Shown one piece after another: positions 54,601 to 64,000 of a stretch of 64,000 nucleotides of DNA. The DNA comes from Paralvinella palmiformis (Eukaryota; Annelida; Polychaeta; Terebellida; Alvinellidae). Position 1 is the first letter of the stretch; every line of letters begins with the position of its first letter. The DNA lies in the NCBI GenBank assembly GCA_025642065.1, contig JAODUP010000092.1, positions 573,501-637,500 on the forward strand, given 5' to 3'. The notes under the pieces are model-generated. The model was not told where the DNA came from. It was given only the letters and a program-made list of their open reading frames with translations, and made no database searches. The position numbers and the translations under genes are program-made.

Positions 54601-55974
54601 TAGATGTGATGGCAGTTTTTCTTACCGGTTACCTACCAAATATGACAGACGATTCGTTATCCGAGCTGGCCAACAGTCATCTAAAGTTCATTGGTTGGAT
54701 TTACACTACTGCTATTACGGATTCTGATTATTTTTTTGCATAGAAATGTTGATATTCTAGTATTACTGAAAATAATATCAAAAGATGATATAAAAATCTG
54801 CAAATAAGATATTTAGCTCTGTAGTAATGTTCCAGAATTAGCAGATAAATAGAATGCATATAAATCCAGATCTGAAATGATCAGATTAGTAGACAATCTC
54901 CAGGATGCATGCGATTTGTACGATCCTGAGATCAACTGTGTTTTGTGGATCATCTATACCCTGTAGACAGTGAACCAGCACAGAATGACACATGCTTTCA
55001 TTTGTATATTCGCGACTTTGTATCCACGGTATCAGATTGATTTATACATTCTTGTGACAGTTTCATGGAACATCCAGTGTGTTCAGTGTTACATTTTCTT
55101 AAGATCTAGGATTATTTGTCAGGAAAAGTCGGCTTTCATCACTCCAGATGGCAGAAACAGAAAGGAGCTGACCATCGCACTACAAGTCATGTTATAAAAT
55201 TAAACTCCAAATATAGTTTCAATAATAAGTTTCAAAACAAGAACGATGTGTGGTGAAACTACATCTATCTGTGTACATGTAAACAAATATATAATAGGTT
55301 TTTTATAGTTGCAAAAGTCCAGCCAAAATTATTATCTTAAAAAGAGAAGGTTAACATAAAATATGTTAACTACATATGTGCCATTGTTGCAAACTACTGC
55401 TGTACAAAAGATACATAATTGCAAATAATGCTGTATTTATTGACAAAATATAGCATGTTATTGAAAGAATTTATCGAGTTAGGAACTCGAATAGGCCAGT
55501 TATCTATCTTTGAACCAGTTTGTGACCTCTACGATTTGATTTCATGATTGGTAAAAAGAATACTGTTATCAGATCCTTCAGAGGAATTGCTATCAATCAT
55601 TTAGACACAAATACCCGTATGTTGCAAACTCTGTAGAATGTGAATTGCAAATGAAGTTCTGCTAAATGGCACAGTCGTTGCAGAAATGACATTTATTTAC
55701 AAACTTTTCAATAACGTAAATAACTTATTTATTTTTATATATGAATCCATGTTTAATGCTGAATTAAATTTGTTTGCTAAATGTAAGTTTCTTTATATAG
55801 TGTTTCAATGCCTATTTAAACCTAAATATATTACGGAATGTATTGCTTCAGTTTTATAAACTGGGAACCCGTTTCAAGCGGTTTATTAACTAAAATAGTA
55901 GATTGTACAAGTTAAATGGGAATAGTCATGAAGTATTATGTACATGAAGACATTGAAACACACGCACGTATGCA

Positions 55975-55987
55975 CACACACACACGC

Positions 55988-56015
<28 letters not shown>
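55975..56015. repeat. (CA)n-(TA)n microsatellite
   Basis: Downstream of SUEL gene 2, between its stop codon and the putative polyadenylation signal, so likely in its 3' UTR. Confidence 0.85.
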
Positions 56016-56018
<3 letters not shown>

Positions 56019-56113
56019 AGCAGACAGACTTATTAACAGTTAGGCCCATATTTGATACACATAAGCCACAATCAAGACCTGTCATGGAATGTCAGTGTGT
56101 GTGTGTGTGTGTG

Positions 56114-56934
56114 TCACGGAGTAGCGTAGGAGTAGACGGGCAGTTTGCTGGTCACCTCACTTCTGGGTTTGGCCTCGGTGATAAGTTCATCGAGCTGATG
56201 TATGGAGTCTGTGGCAGGGCTGTTACGAAGCTCAATGACGACGGCGTGTACCTGTTTCCCATTACGTCGGTGTCTCCCGACGCTGCCCACGACCATCTGA
56301 CTGCCGTCGATGGCTTCATCCCTGCCCAAACAATGGTTAGCCATCAGCGACCTCCTTTCGGGAATCGGTGGCGGGATCTTCTTCTTTCCAATTCCGGATG
56401 TCTTATTCGGCCGAATAGCCGACCTGGAGACAACCGGCGGGGGGTCGTTCCTCGGCAGGCTGTTGGTCGGCGTCACGGCGAGCGAGATGTCGTTTCTGGA
56501 CAGGTAGTCCTGGCAGAACAGTTGGTCCTTCATCAACAGCGGCGAGTGGCCCGGAGCGGGCGGCCCAGAGTAGTTCTCGTACACCACCACCGGGCCATCT
56601 CCGTGCCCGACGAAGGGATGCTGCCTCTCCGGCATGACGCAGTTTCGGTATTCGTGGATGCAGGCGGTGTAGGCCTCGTTCTGCCAGCCGCACTCGGTGG
56701 CCGGCAGCGTGACGGTCGTGGTCGTACTGCCCGTGTACGTGGAATTGTTAAAGGTTGTGTCGCAGGCCAGCTGGCTGATGTCGTCGCAGCCGAGATGGCT
56801 GGTGCTGTCGAACAAGGCGCTGATGTGGAGCGCCCGTCGGTGCTTCTTGCGCTGCCTCTCCACGATCATCGTGACGATTATGGTCAAGACGAAACCAACG
56901 GCAAGGACCACCATTAGGCCACCCACTATTTTAG
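56114..56934 (-). CDS. SUEL gene 2, exon 5: TM helix and cytoplasmic tail
   Basis: 821 bp, acceptor TATCTTCCAG, stop TGA at 56116-56114. Starts AKIVGG with the membrane helix, then the basic ERQRKKHRR. Tail segments include ISALFDSTSHLGCDDISQLA, VVVYENYSGPPAPG, GIGKKKIPPPIPERR and the end LPVYSYATP. Unlike gene 1 there is no intron between helix and tail. The exon is GC-rich compared with the rest of the gene. Confidence 0.9.
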
Positions 56935-59909
56935 CTGGAAGATAGAGCGGATAATGGTGAAATGTGTGCGTGCGTGCGTGCATGCGTGTTTGTGTGTGAG
57001 CGTGTGTGTGTGTGTGTTCATGCACATACACAGTAAAACTTGTCTCAAGAGGCCACACCTGGACATGACATCGTATGGGCCTTTAAAGCAAGCGGTCTTT
57101 AAGGCAGTTTTCGCCCCTATATCCACGTAAGATGTAGTCTCTTTAAGACAGATAGTTACAGAGACAGCAGTTCGGTTGAACAACAGTCGTTTTATTATGT
57201 CTCAGTAAATACGTACAGACTAATGAGGAGGGATTAAAACTTGAGATGTATAGATATAGGTCAGGTCAAATAGTAGAAAGCAAAGTATATCGTGATTGAT
57301 TAGATAATAAAATTAGTAGATACTGAATCGACTTTGGTGTAATTTATCATCCAACCATAAATTAATATTGTTGAAAGTACTACCGGTAGGTACGAATTTT
57401 GTTAATTATGTCAAAATAATTATGTTGGCTACCCGCCCATATGTGCCATACATGTAACTAAGATGTTTTCAAGAATCTATGCCTTCACACCCGAAGCCAT
57501 TGCAATTGGTAGATTGTTGTTGTTGATTGAGGTGTTGAAAAATGCCAAATCTCTCAATCAATTTACAACTGTGCGACGCCTCTGTATGTAAAGATTAAAT
57601 TAATATTTCCGCTCGATGCTTTCTGGATCTTCCTACGTATACGCTAGCGTGATCCTTACTACCTTAGTGTAAATATATTAACTTTTGTCCATGCCACATA
57701 AGTTTTCTTGCTGCCTTTTTGTGAAATTCTGCGGCTCAGAATGTTTGCGCAAACAACCAGTCAATTTTTGATTTCCATATATACATAACAAGACGTAACC
57801 GAAAACAGCTGACAGGATATTGATTAACAGAGAGAAATACATCAATTTGTTCCTGTGAAACCACAACTTCTTATAAAGGTAACTCTCTATATAACATCTT
57901 CTCAACGAATAAATTAATTCTACAGTATTTGTTCCTTTAAAATTTGACAACATGCCTTACCCCATTTAGTTTTCCAATTACCACTAGTTGATACGGCTGT
58001 CGTGTTGTACACATCGGTCACAATTGTTGTGAGGTTGTACACTGCTGTCACCACCTCTGTACTATTGAAAATGTCTACAGACACAGTTGTGATACTATGT
58101 GTGTGTATTGTTCTGGGAGTTTGCACTGCGTATCTCGTCACCATCAGATCTCGAGCGTTGGATCCATCTGCCACGTGGCCCGTGTGTGTTTTCTTTGTCC
58201 GCAGATTGATGAAATCCCGTGAGTTGTTGTTGGCTAGTCCGAGTACAGTGACCACGTGACTGTGTACAGGATGTGTACTCATGTCATGCTGCTTAGATAT
58301 CGGTGATGTGTGTGCGGTTTCCGGTGACGATCCGCTAACTCTGGCCATTGTGGTCTGTTTCGGTGAGGATGACTTTGTCACGAGGATACTCGCTACAGTC
58401 GTACTTTCTACGCTGCGTCCAGCTTGCCGTGGTTTGCTGTCGCTGGTAGATGTTCTGCGTTCGGGAGTTGCTGACCTAGCGGCCAGTTCGGGAGTAGCTC
58501 TCACGACAAAGGAATCTTTGTCCGTGGTGATTTTATCAGGCTCTCTGTTACCAATGGGAGTCTTCGTAATCGTTGTAGCTGAGGTGGTGGTATGGGACTC
58601 TGTATTCGTCTGTTGTCGTTTCTGGATCATTAGATCCGTCGCCGGATTCCTTTTTATCGTGTTAGTCTCTTTACTGTTGGCCTGCACAGTCTTGGATGGA
58701 TCGATGTTCCTCAAATTAATTTGTTGTTTGTAGGCATGCATTTTCTCTGCTGGATTCATGTTGTTGCTTACTTTTTTGGGAGTTTGCACATTCTTAATCT
58801 GATCCGTGTTTATCGTGTTAGTTTCTCGATTGCGGGTCTGCACAATCCTCAGTGGATCCGTGTGCGTCATGGTTGCCTTTGGCGTGAAAGCCCGTATAGG
58901 AAGCTGAGGTTCGGCTGTGCTGATGGCAGGCGTTACTGCACGAACGGGAGGAATGGGTGCAGTACGAAAATATGGCCTCAGCTGTGCCATGTTATCTGGG
59001 TGTACCGACTCCTGGCCGGGTTGTAATACAATAGTTGGGGGTACGGTGGTCGATGACATGGCGCCATCCAGGTTGGAAACGAGCTGATAACCTGAGAGAC
59101 ATAAGACATAGGTTTTTAACATCACGGGGAAGACACGATTACACACATGTTAAGTCACTGAAACAATCGCAGAATAGGATGCAGTCAAACAACAAAATTG
59201 CGTAAAATATCTAGAATATTTGAAGAGATTTTAGTAATGTTTCCTGTTTCGGTTTCTGTGAAAGAAATGGGAATTAAGTATCTTAAAGAGATATGTGTTT
59301 CAAAAGACGGTTCTTACCTTCATAGTAGAACAGGAAGCCAAACTTGTCACCGGTCTTAATGATCGGTAGCAGTACCCGGTACTGGAGCTCCACGATGTTG
59401 GTGGTACTCTCATAAATCAGCTGATCCCTGCTGTAGCCATTGTCCAGACAGATAGACGTCTCCGGGAACAGGCCGGTCCTTCTCTTGTTCAGCAAGGCTC
59501 GGAAGGTCACCAAGAAGACGCAGCCCTGTGGTTGGTCCTGGGCCTCTTGACCTTCGTCTCGGATGTAGAATCGTATCCGCCAGTCTCGTCTCAGACTGAT
59601 CGTCGTGGAGCAGGTGCCCGTTGTTGGCTGCCAGAGGGTCGGGTAGCCAGGTGTAGCCAGGTAACCACTCGGCTCCGTTAGGTCCACACTCAAGTCGCAG
59701 ATATCGATCACTTCTGATTCTACAGGAAAATTCTGACATTTTAATCAAAAATCACCGATATTGCACCATTATATGAACTGTTGTTATATCATTTGTTTAA
59801 TACAATTTTGATTCCATGACTATTAATTTGTCTCCACTTCCAAGAGATTATTTACTTTACTTATTTTGTTATCAAACAGCAAGTGTGTACGTGCGTGCGT
59901 GTGTGTGCG

Positions 59910-59955
<46 letters not shown>

Positions 59956-61953
59956 TCCGCGTGTGTTTACATAACCTTTTATGCAGCTGTAGGTTATCTC
60001 CAGACTGTTACTGGTGCCACACCGTTCCATCACCACTTCTGGTACCTTTACTATACAGGTTCGGACCCCGGTACACGCGTGGAACTTGTTACTAGACTGT
60101 GTACAGTTGACATTCCGGCCGTTGCTAGGACTATCACAGTTGGCTAAGTGCTGTAGGCTAACACTCTCTACCTCTATAATGTATCCGGGTTTACACTGCA
60201 GTATGAGGTGGGCACCTTTGCATTTGGTTTGTGTAAATGTCAACGACCTGGCTGAAATATGAATGATCAAATGTTGAGGTATCGTTGCTGGAATAATCGG
60301 TGTGTATTATGTGGGGGTTATGTGGTATTATGTGGTGGTTATGTGGTATTATGTGGTGGTTATGTAGCTGTGAGAAGGCATGTCACTTGGTGATGGTATT
60401 ATGTGGTTGTTATGTAGCTGTAGCTATGAGAAGGCATGTCACTTGGTGGTGGTATTATGTGGTGGTTATGTAGCTGTAGCTGTGAGAAGGCATGTCACTT
60501 AGTGATGGTATTATGTGGTGGTTATGTGGTATTATGTGGTGGTTATGCAGCTGTGAGAAGGCATGTCACTTGGTGGTGGTATTATGTGGTGGTTATGTAG
60601 CTGTAGCTGTGAGAAGGCATGTCACTTGGTGGTGGTATTATGTGGTGGTTATGTAGCTGTAGCTGTGAGAAGGCATGTCACTCGGTGGTGGTATTATGTG
60701 GTTGTTATGTAGCTGTAGCTATGAGAAGGCATGTCACTTGGTGGTGGTATTATGTGGTGGTTATGTAGCTGTAGCTGTGAGAAGGCATGTCACTTGGTGG
60801 TGGTATTATGTGGTGGTTATGTAGCTGTAGCTGTGAGAAGGCATGTCACTTAGTAATGGTATTATGTGGTTGTTATGTAGCTGTAGCTGTGAGAAGGCAT
60901 GTCACTTGGTGGTGGTATTATGTGGTTGTTATGTAGCTGTAGCTGTGAGAAGGCATGTCACTTGGTGATGGTATTATGTGGTTGTTATGTAGCTGTAGCT
61001 GTGAGAAGGCATGTCACTTGGTGATGGTATTATGTGGTTGTTATGTAGCTGTAGCTATGAGAAGGCATGTCACTTGGTGGTGGTATTATGTGGTTGTTAT
61101 GTAGCTGTAGCTGTGAGAAGGCATGTCACTTAGTGATGGTATTATGTGGTGGTTATGTAGCTGTGAAAAGGCATGTCACTTGGTGATGGTATTATGTGGT
61201 TGTTATGTAGCTGTAGCTGTGAGAAGGCATGGCACTTGGTGATGGTATTATGGTTAACTGGTATCATCACGAGATTGCCATATTCGTCCAGCCAATTGAT
61301 GGCGCAGTTAGTTAGAGCGTAGGACTCGTAATCGAAGGGTCGCGGGTTCGAGGCTCCGGTGGCTGCAATGCCGTCGCGTGACGACTGGTTCGCTCAGCCA
61401 GAAATGAGAACCTGGCAGGACGTGATGGATATGTGTTTAAGTAGCGCTTTGCGCCCGTAATGGCAGCACGCGTTGTATGCTCCCTTGTGAGTTGAGATTG
61501 GCCTGATCGGAACAGGCCTGAGTCGGGGATAATAATACTGTAAAGCGCCTTAGAGCAGCTATCTAGCTGGATAAGGGGTGTTATATAAATATCACGCATT
61601 ATTCACGTACTATATTACCATATCCAGGTAACCATATTACTATAACTAGATGACCACATTATTTTTACTAAACAACCTTCATTAAATGACCAAATTATCA
61701 TCACCAACTAACCATTTTATATTGATATGATGTTAAACCGTAATTACTCTGTGACTTAGATCTAAATAATATTTCTCGTCAAATTCAAAGAATGTATCTG
61801 TAAAGGCAAGGCTAGGTTATTACAGTGGTTAGTCATAGATCTCTAACATGGGGTTCGGAGCCTTGGTTAATTTTTCTGAAGCGTGATTCAGCTTTCATCT
61901 GATCTCACTACCATTGGTTCACCAGGCTATAATACAAGAGTATGTTATTTTGT

Positions 61954-62015
<62 letters not shown>

Positions 62016-62408
62016 TTAACATACCCCGATAATGCTTAACTTACACAATGTGATCTCTGACAAACAGTACACAACCTATGTTGGTATCTTTAACATATAC
62101 TGGACATGTGTTACCAAGCTACACACTCATACACACACACAAACACATACCACCACCACCATATCATAAGGTGTACTCATTGAACTTAATTTTTAAATAA
62201 GTTGTTTATTGGTTTTTCTTGCCATAGTCCGTATTCGCATATTTTAATGCTGTCTATCAAAGCAGCGAGAATAACAGATGGCCGAATCGAAACTAATCTC
62301 TAATTGAGCCCTCTAATCCGAGTAACATTTCCACCGGAAGATGTCTGCAAACTTACTTGATGACAGGCAACCAAACAGTAGAAACAGCTCCAGAAGAGGC
62401 TTATACAT
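56114..62408 (-). CDS. Single-pass membrane protein: SUEL-type lectin-like domain, CUB domain, Ser/Thr-rich stalk, SH3-ligand tail
   Basis: Exons 62408-62357, 60251-59976, 59719-59318, 59091-57961, 56934-56114; all GT-AG and all introns phase 1; total 2,682 bases = 893 residues plus stop. Start ATG at 62408-62406 (CGGCCATGT). Signal peptide residues 1-17 (MYKPLLELFLLFGCLSS), SUEL-like domain 18-109 with 8 Cys, CUB domain about 112-243 with 4 Cys, Thr/Ser/Pro-rich stalk 244-620, TM helix about 622-645 (GGLMVVLAVGFVLTIIVTMI) with stop-transfer ERQRKKHRR, tail to 893. The tail has PPPIPERR (PxxPxR SH3 consensus, about 808-815), VVVYENYSG (a YxN Grb2-SH2-like site), and an unusual Cys-containing Thr-rich stretch. 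Upstream tandem paralogue of the gene at 40090-49227. I do not recognise an orthologue by name; role in adhesion or recognition is inferred. Confidence 0.87.
56960..57020. repeat. (TG)n-type microsatellite
   Basis: TGCG and TGTG runs in intron 4 of SUEL gene 2, next to the exon 5 acceptor. Confidence 0.85.
57961..59091 (-). CDS. SUEL gene 2, exon 4: Ser/Thr-rich stalk
   Basis: 1,131 bp (377 codons), phase 1 at both ends; acceptor GTCTCTCAG, donor GTAAGG. Starts GYQLVSNLDGAMSSTT; Thr, Ser and Pro dominate throughout, with sequons near the membrane (FNSTEVVTAVYNLTTIV, VYNTTAVSTSG). It ends TKW just before the helix exon, as gene 1 ends TLW. Mucin-like spacer. Confidence 0.9.
59318..59719 (-). 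CDS. SUEL gene 2, exon 3: CUB domain
   Basis: 402 bp (134 codons), phase 1 at both ends; acceptor TTTTCCTGTAG, donor GTAAGA. CUB signature: ICDLSVDLTEPSGYLATPGY followed by P, then CSTTISL, a second half with GCVFLVTF, CLDNGY and a terminal FGFLFYYEG. Four Cys as in most CUB domains. One exon encodes the whole domain, as in exon-shuffled modules. Confidence 0.88.
59910..59958. repeat. (CT)n-(GT)n microsatellite
   Basis: In intron 2 of SUEL gene 2, 18 bases downstream of the exon 2 donor. Confidence 0.9.
59976..60251 (-). CDS. SUEL gene 2, exon 2: SUEL-type lectin-like domain
   Basis: 276 bp (92 codons), phase 1 at both ends; acceptor CATATTTCAG, donor GTTATG. Encodes FTQTKCKGAHLILQCKPGYI, a middle with CDSPSNGRNVNC, FHACTGVRTCIVKVPEVV and RCGTSNSLEITYSC. 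Eight Cys in the SUEL spacing. The YGR and DPC motifs are replaced, so classic rhamnose binding is doubtful. Confidence 0.88.
60297..61255. repeat. 56 bp minisatellite, about 16 copies
   Basis: Unit TATTATGTGGTGGTTATGTA + GCTGTAGCTGTGAGAAGGCA + TGTCACTTGGTGGTGG, with GTGGTTG/GTGGTGG, GGTGATGG and a 6-base GCTGTA deletion as recurring variants. In intron 1 of SUEL gene 2. Confidence 0.95.
61296..61605 (+). mobile_element. tRNA-derived SINE, family C
   Basis: Head GATGGCGCAGTTAGTTAGAG (A-box) and TCGCGGGTTCGAGGCTC (B-box), with an anticodon-like ACTCGTAATC. The body includes GCGCTTTGCGCCCGTAATGG, and the 3' end GTAAAGCGCCTTAGAGCAGC ... GGGTGTTATATAAAT resembles the GCGC...TATATAAAT tail found on many invertebrate SINEs; a similar tail occurs at 13370-13440. 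In intron 1 of SUEL gene 2, antisense to it. Confidence 0.75.
61956..62014. repeat. (AT)n microsatellite
   Basis: About 29 AT units, intron 1 of SUEL gene 2. Confidence 0.95.
62357..62408 (-). CDS. SUEL gene 2, exon 1: start and signal peptide
   Basis: 52 bp coding exon, ATG to donor GTAAGT, phase 1. Encodes MYKPLLELFLLFGCLSS plus the first base of a Thr codon. Chosen because it is the nearest upstream ATG that gives a signal peptide, matches the phase of the lectin exon, and has a consensus donor. Confidence 0.82.
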
Positions 62409-62535
62409 GGCCGAAAATCCCTTTCTTGTTCACCATCTTAATGGCATGGTATACGTTTAGGATATTGTTGCTATCAGAGTTAGCTTCGTATTGATCCAGT
62501 CTCGGTTATTACTCGATACGGTCAAAACGTTATAC

Positions 62536-62573
<38 letters not shown>

Positions 62574-63019
62574 GGGGATGAGGCAGGTGACATTGCGATG
62601 AGAAGGAAATAGTCTAATATACAATTATCATTTCCGGCCCATATCAATAACTCATTTCGTATATGTCAGAGAACTATGTACGTCGGTTGAACATCGGCAG
62701 GCATTCGGCTGCTGGCTGGAGAGGAATACATGCAGCGTTAATTTCGTATATGGGTGTGTGTGTGTGTAGAATTTGAATGCGGTCGTCCCCATGACCCCCG
62801 TTCGGCTCGTCTTGTGTTACGACGGCCATGGGACCTGTGTTGGTTTGCAATTAAAATCGGAACTAATGGCCGCATTATTTAATAACTACCTCTACCGCAC
62901 GGCGGGCTAATTACTACACGGTAACCTGGTGGCGTTTTGGCCTGAAGCTGAAACAACCGACAATGGCGAGAACACTATAAATATATGTCTTATGGTAGGA
63001 GTAATGATATCTTTCTGAA

Positions 63020-63082
<63 letters not shown>

Positions 63083-63966
63083 TGTATATATATGTGTGTG
63101 TGTTTATGTGTGTATGTATATATGTTCGTGCGTGCACGCGTGCGTGCGTGCGCACGTAATGGGAGTGTCTTAGACAGTACTTAAACTTATGTTTCAAGAT
63201 ATATTCAGTAGAAATATGAAATGATGACTTGATTGTTTAATTTCACATTATGTGATCTCCATAAAGTACGCATCACTTAATGGTGATAAATTGGCCATCT
63301 TTGGCCATTGTTGTTGTTGTTATTGTCGTTGTTGTTGGTGGTATTTCGGTGATTTCAGTAAAATGACGTTTACATCGATTCTCGTTGATTGAGTACATAC
63401 TCCAAGTTCTGGATAAATTTAGTTCCAGTATATTGGTAACAGCACATGTAAGTGTTAACATGGTAAAATTAGCGCAAGCCTAACCACAAGGCGCTTTTAG
63501 CTAAAGAGGTATTATATCACGTGGTGCATCATAGTCTTGGGTGCTTCCCCATGTAAGAGTATATTTTCTAATCATCAACGGTGTGTTTATATTGAAACGA
63601 ATGTATTTGCTTAGCTCCGCCCAGCAGGAGTCAGACCCTGTATTTAATTTCACAACCATGCTGGGTGCTAAACCAATGACATATGGTATGTTTACAAAAT
63701 CTCTCAAATGGTTATTAAACAGTTAGGTCTGGGGACAGGCTATAGTAGTCACAGTTTGAGGAGAGGTGGGGGGGGGAACCCTTGCCTCCAGATTGGCATT
63801 CCCGGTGAGATGATCAAATTAATTAATTCCTAAATAGCAATACCTCTATATAGATTACAAGTATGGTATGTGGTGGTGTCACAGTTGGGGCCGAACCCAT
63901 GGTATCCAGACCATTTTAATTGTTAAATGCTCTTAGTGGGTGCGCAGTTGCATATGTCGATATCTG

Positions 63967-64000
<34 letters not shown>
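62409..64000. other. Upstream flank of SUEL gene 2
   Basis: No gene recognised. Contains a (GA)n tract at 62539-62567 about 130 bases upstream of the start codon, possibly a GAGA-type promoter element; a (TG)n/(AT)n complex at 63020-63150; and an (AT)n array running into the right edge from about 63968. A short (GTT)n run lies at 63308-63340. Confidence 0.5.

Larger units (their letters stand above)
49228..56113. other. Intergenic region between the two SUEL genes
   Basis: No coding exon supported on either strand. Holds the upstream region of SUEL gene 1, a SINE at 51450, a LINE-like 3' tail ending in (ATT)n near 51895-51975 (minus strand) and another near 54060-54130 (minus strand), and a (TG)n array near 50795-50823. 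The rest is unique AT-rich DNA. A minus-strand AATAAA at 55887-55882, about 230 bases after the stop of SUEL gene 2, is a plausible polyadenylation signal. Confidence 0.55.

Noticed and set aside
60297..61255. CRISPR-like alternation of repeats and spacers
   Set aside because: The 56 bp units are contiguous and similar over their whole length, with no unique spacers, in a eukaryotic intron: a minisatellite.
61296..61370. tRNA-Thr(CGT) gene
   Set aside because: A and B boxes and an anticodon-like loop are present, but the anticodon and T stems are mismatched and a long SINE body follows.

Overview
The window is animal nuclear DNA: AT-rich, with small coding exons bounded by GT-AG introns, tRNA-derived SINEs, LINE 3' ends, and many (CA)n and (AT)n arrays. 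The gene content (an invertebrate-type GPR158-like receptor, an intron-rich ASCC3, membrane SUEL-lectin/CUB proteins) and the repeat style suggest a lophotrochozoan, most likely a mollusc. That placement is inference; no species can be named from the sequence alone.

Layout. (1) 2267-3561, minus strand: the first two coding exons of a GPR158/GPR179-like class C orphan receptor (signal peptide plus Cache-type ectodomain); the gene runs off the left edge. (2) 3562-9708: intergenic between two divergently transcribed genes, filled with LINE and SINE remnants. (3) 9709-38849, plus strand: 32 coding exons of ASCC3, the double-cassette Ski2/Brr2-like helicase of the ASC-1 complex and the ribosome-quality-control trigger complex. 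This copy has three anomalies: a one-base frameshift in exon 11, an about 0.93 kb tandem duplication that doubles exon 18, and no C-terminal Sec63-like region (about 400 residues by comparison with the family). (4) 38850-40089: convergent junction holding a 199 bp high-identity copy of an intron/exon boundary from the neighbouring gene. (5) 40090-49227, minus strand: a six-exon gene for a predicted 1,892-residue single-pass membrane protein (signal peptide, SUEL-type lectin-like domain, 1.2-kb-codon Thr-rich and acidic ectodomain in one 3.68 kb exon, TM helix, 523-residue SH3-ligand-rich tail). (6) 49228-56113: intergenic, no gene recognised. (7) 56114-62408, minus strand: a five-exon gene for a predicted 893-residue protein with signal peptide, SUEL-like domain, CUB domain, Ser/Thr-rich stalk, TM helix and tail. 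(8) 62409-64000: upstream flank with microsatellites.

The most novel content is the tandem pair in (5) and (7). Both exon chains close perfectly in frame (5,679 and 2,682 coding bases). They share domain order, a phase-1 intron immediately before the TM helix, and a PPx[IV]PER motif in the tail. They look like paralogous adhesion/recognition receptors with a lectin-like head, a mucin-like stalk and an SH3-binding tail; I do not recognise them as a named family. ASCC3 and the GPR158-like gene are conserved genes with unrelated jobs, and nothing suggests they act with the receptor pair.
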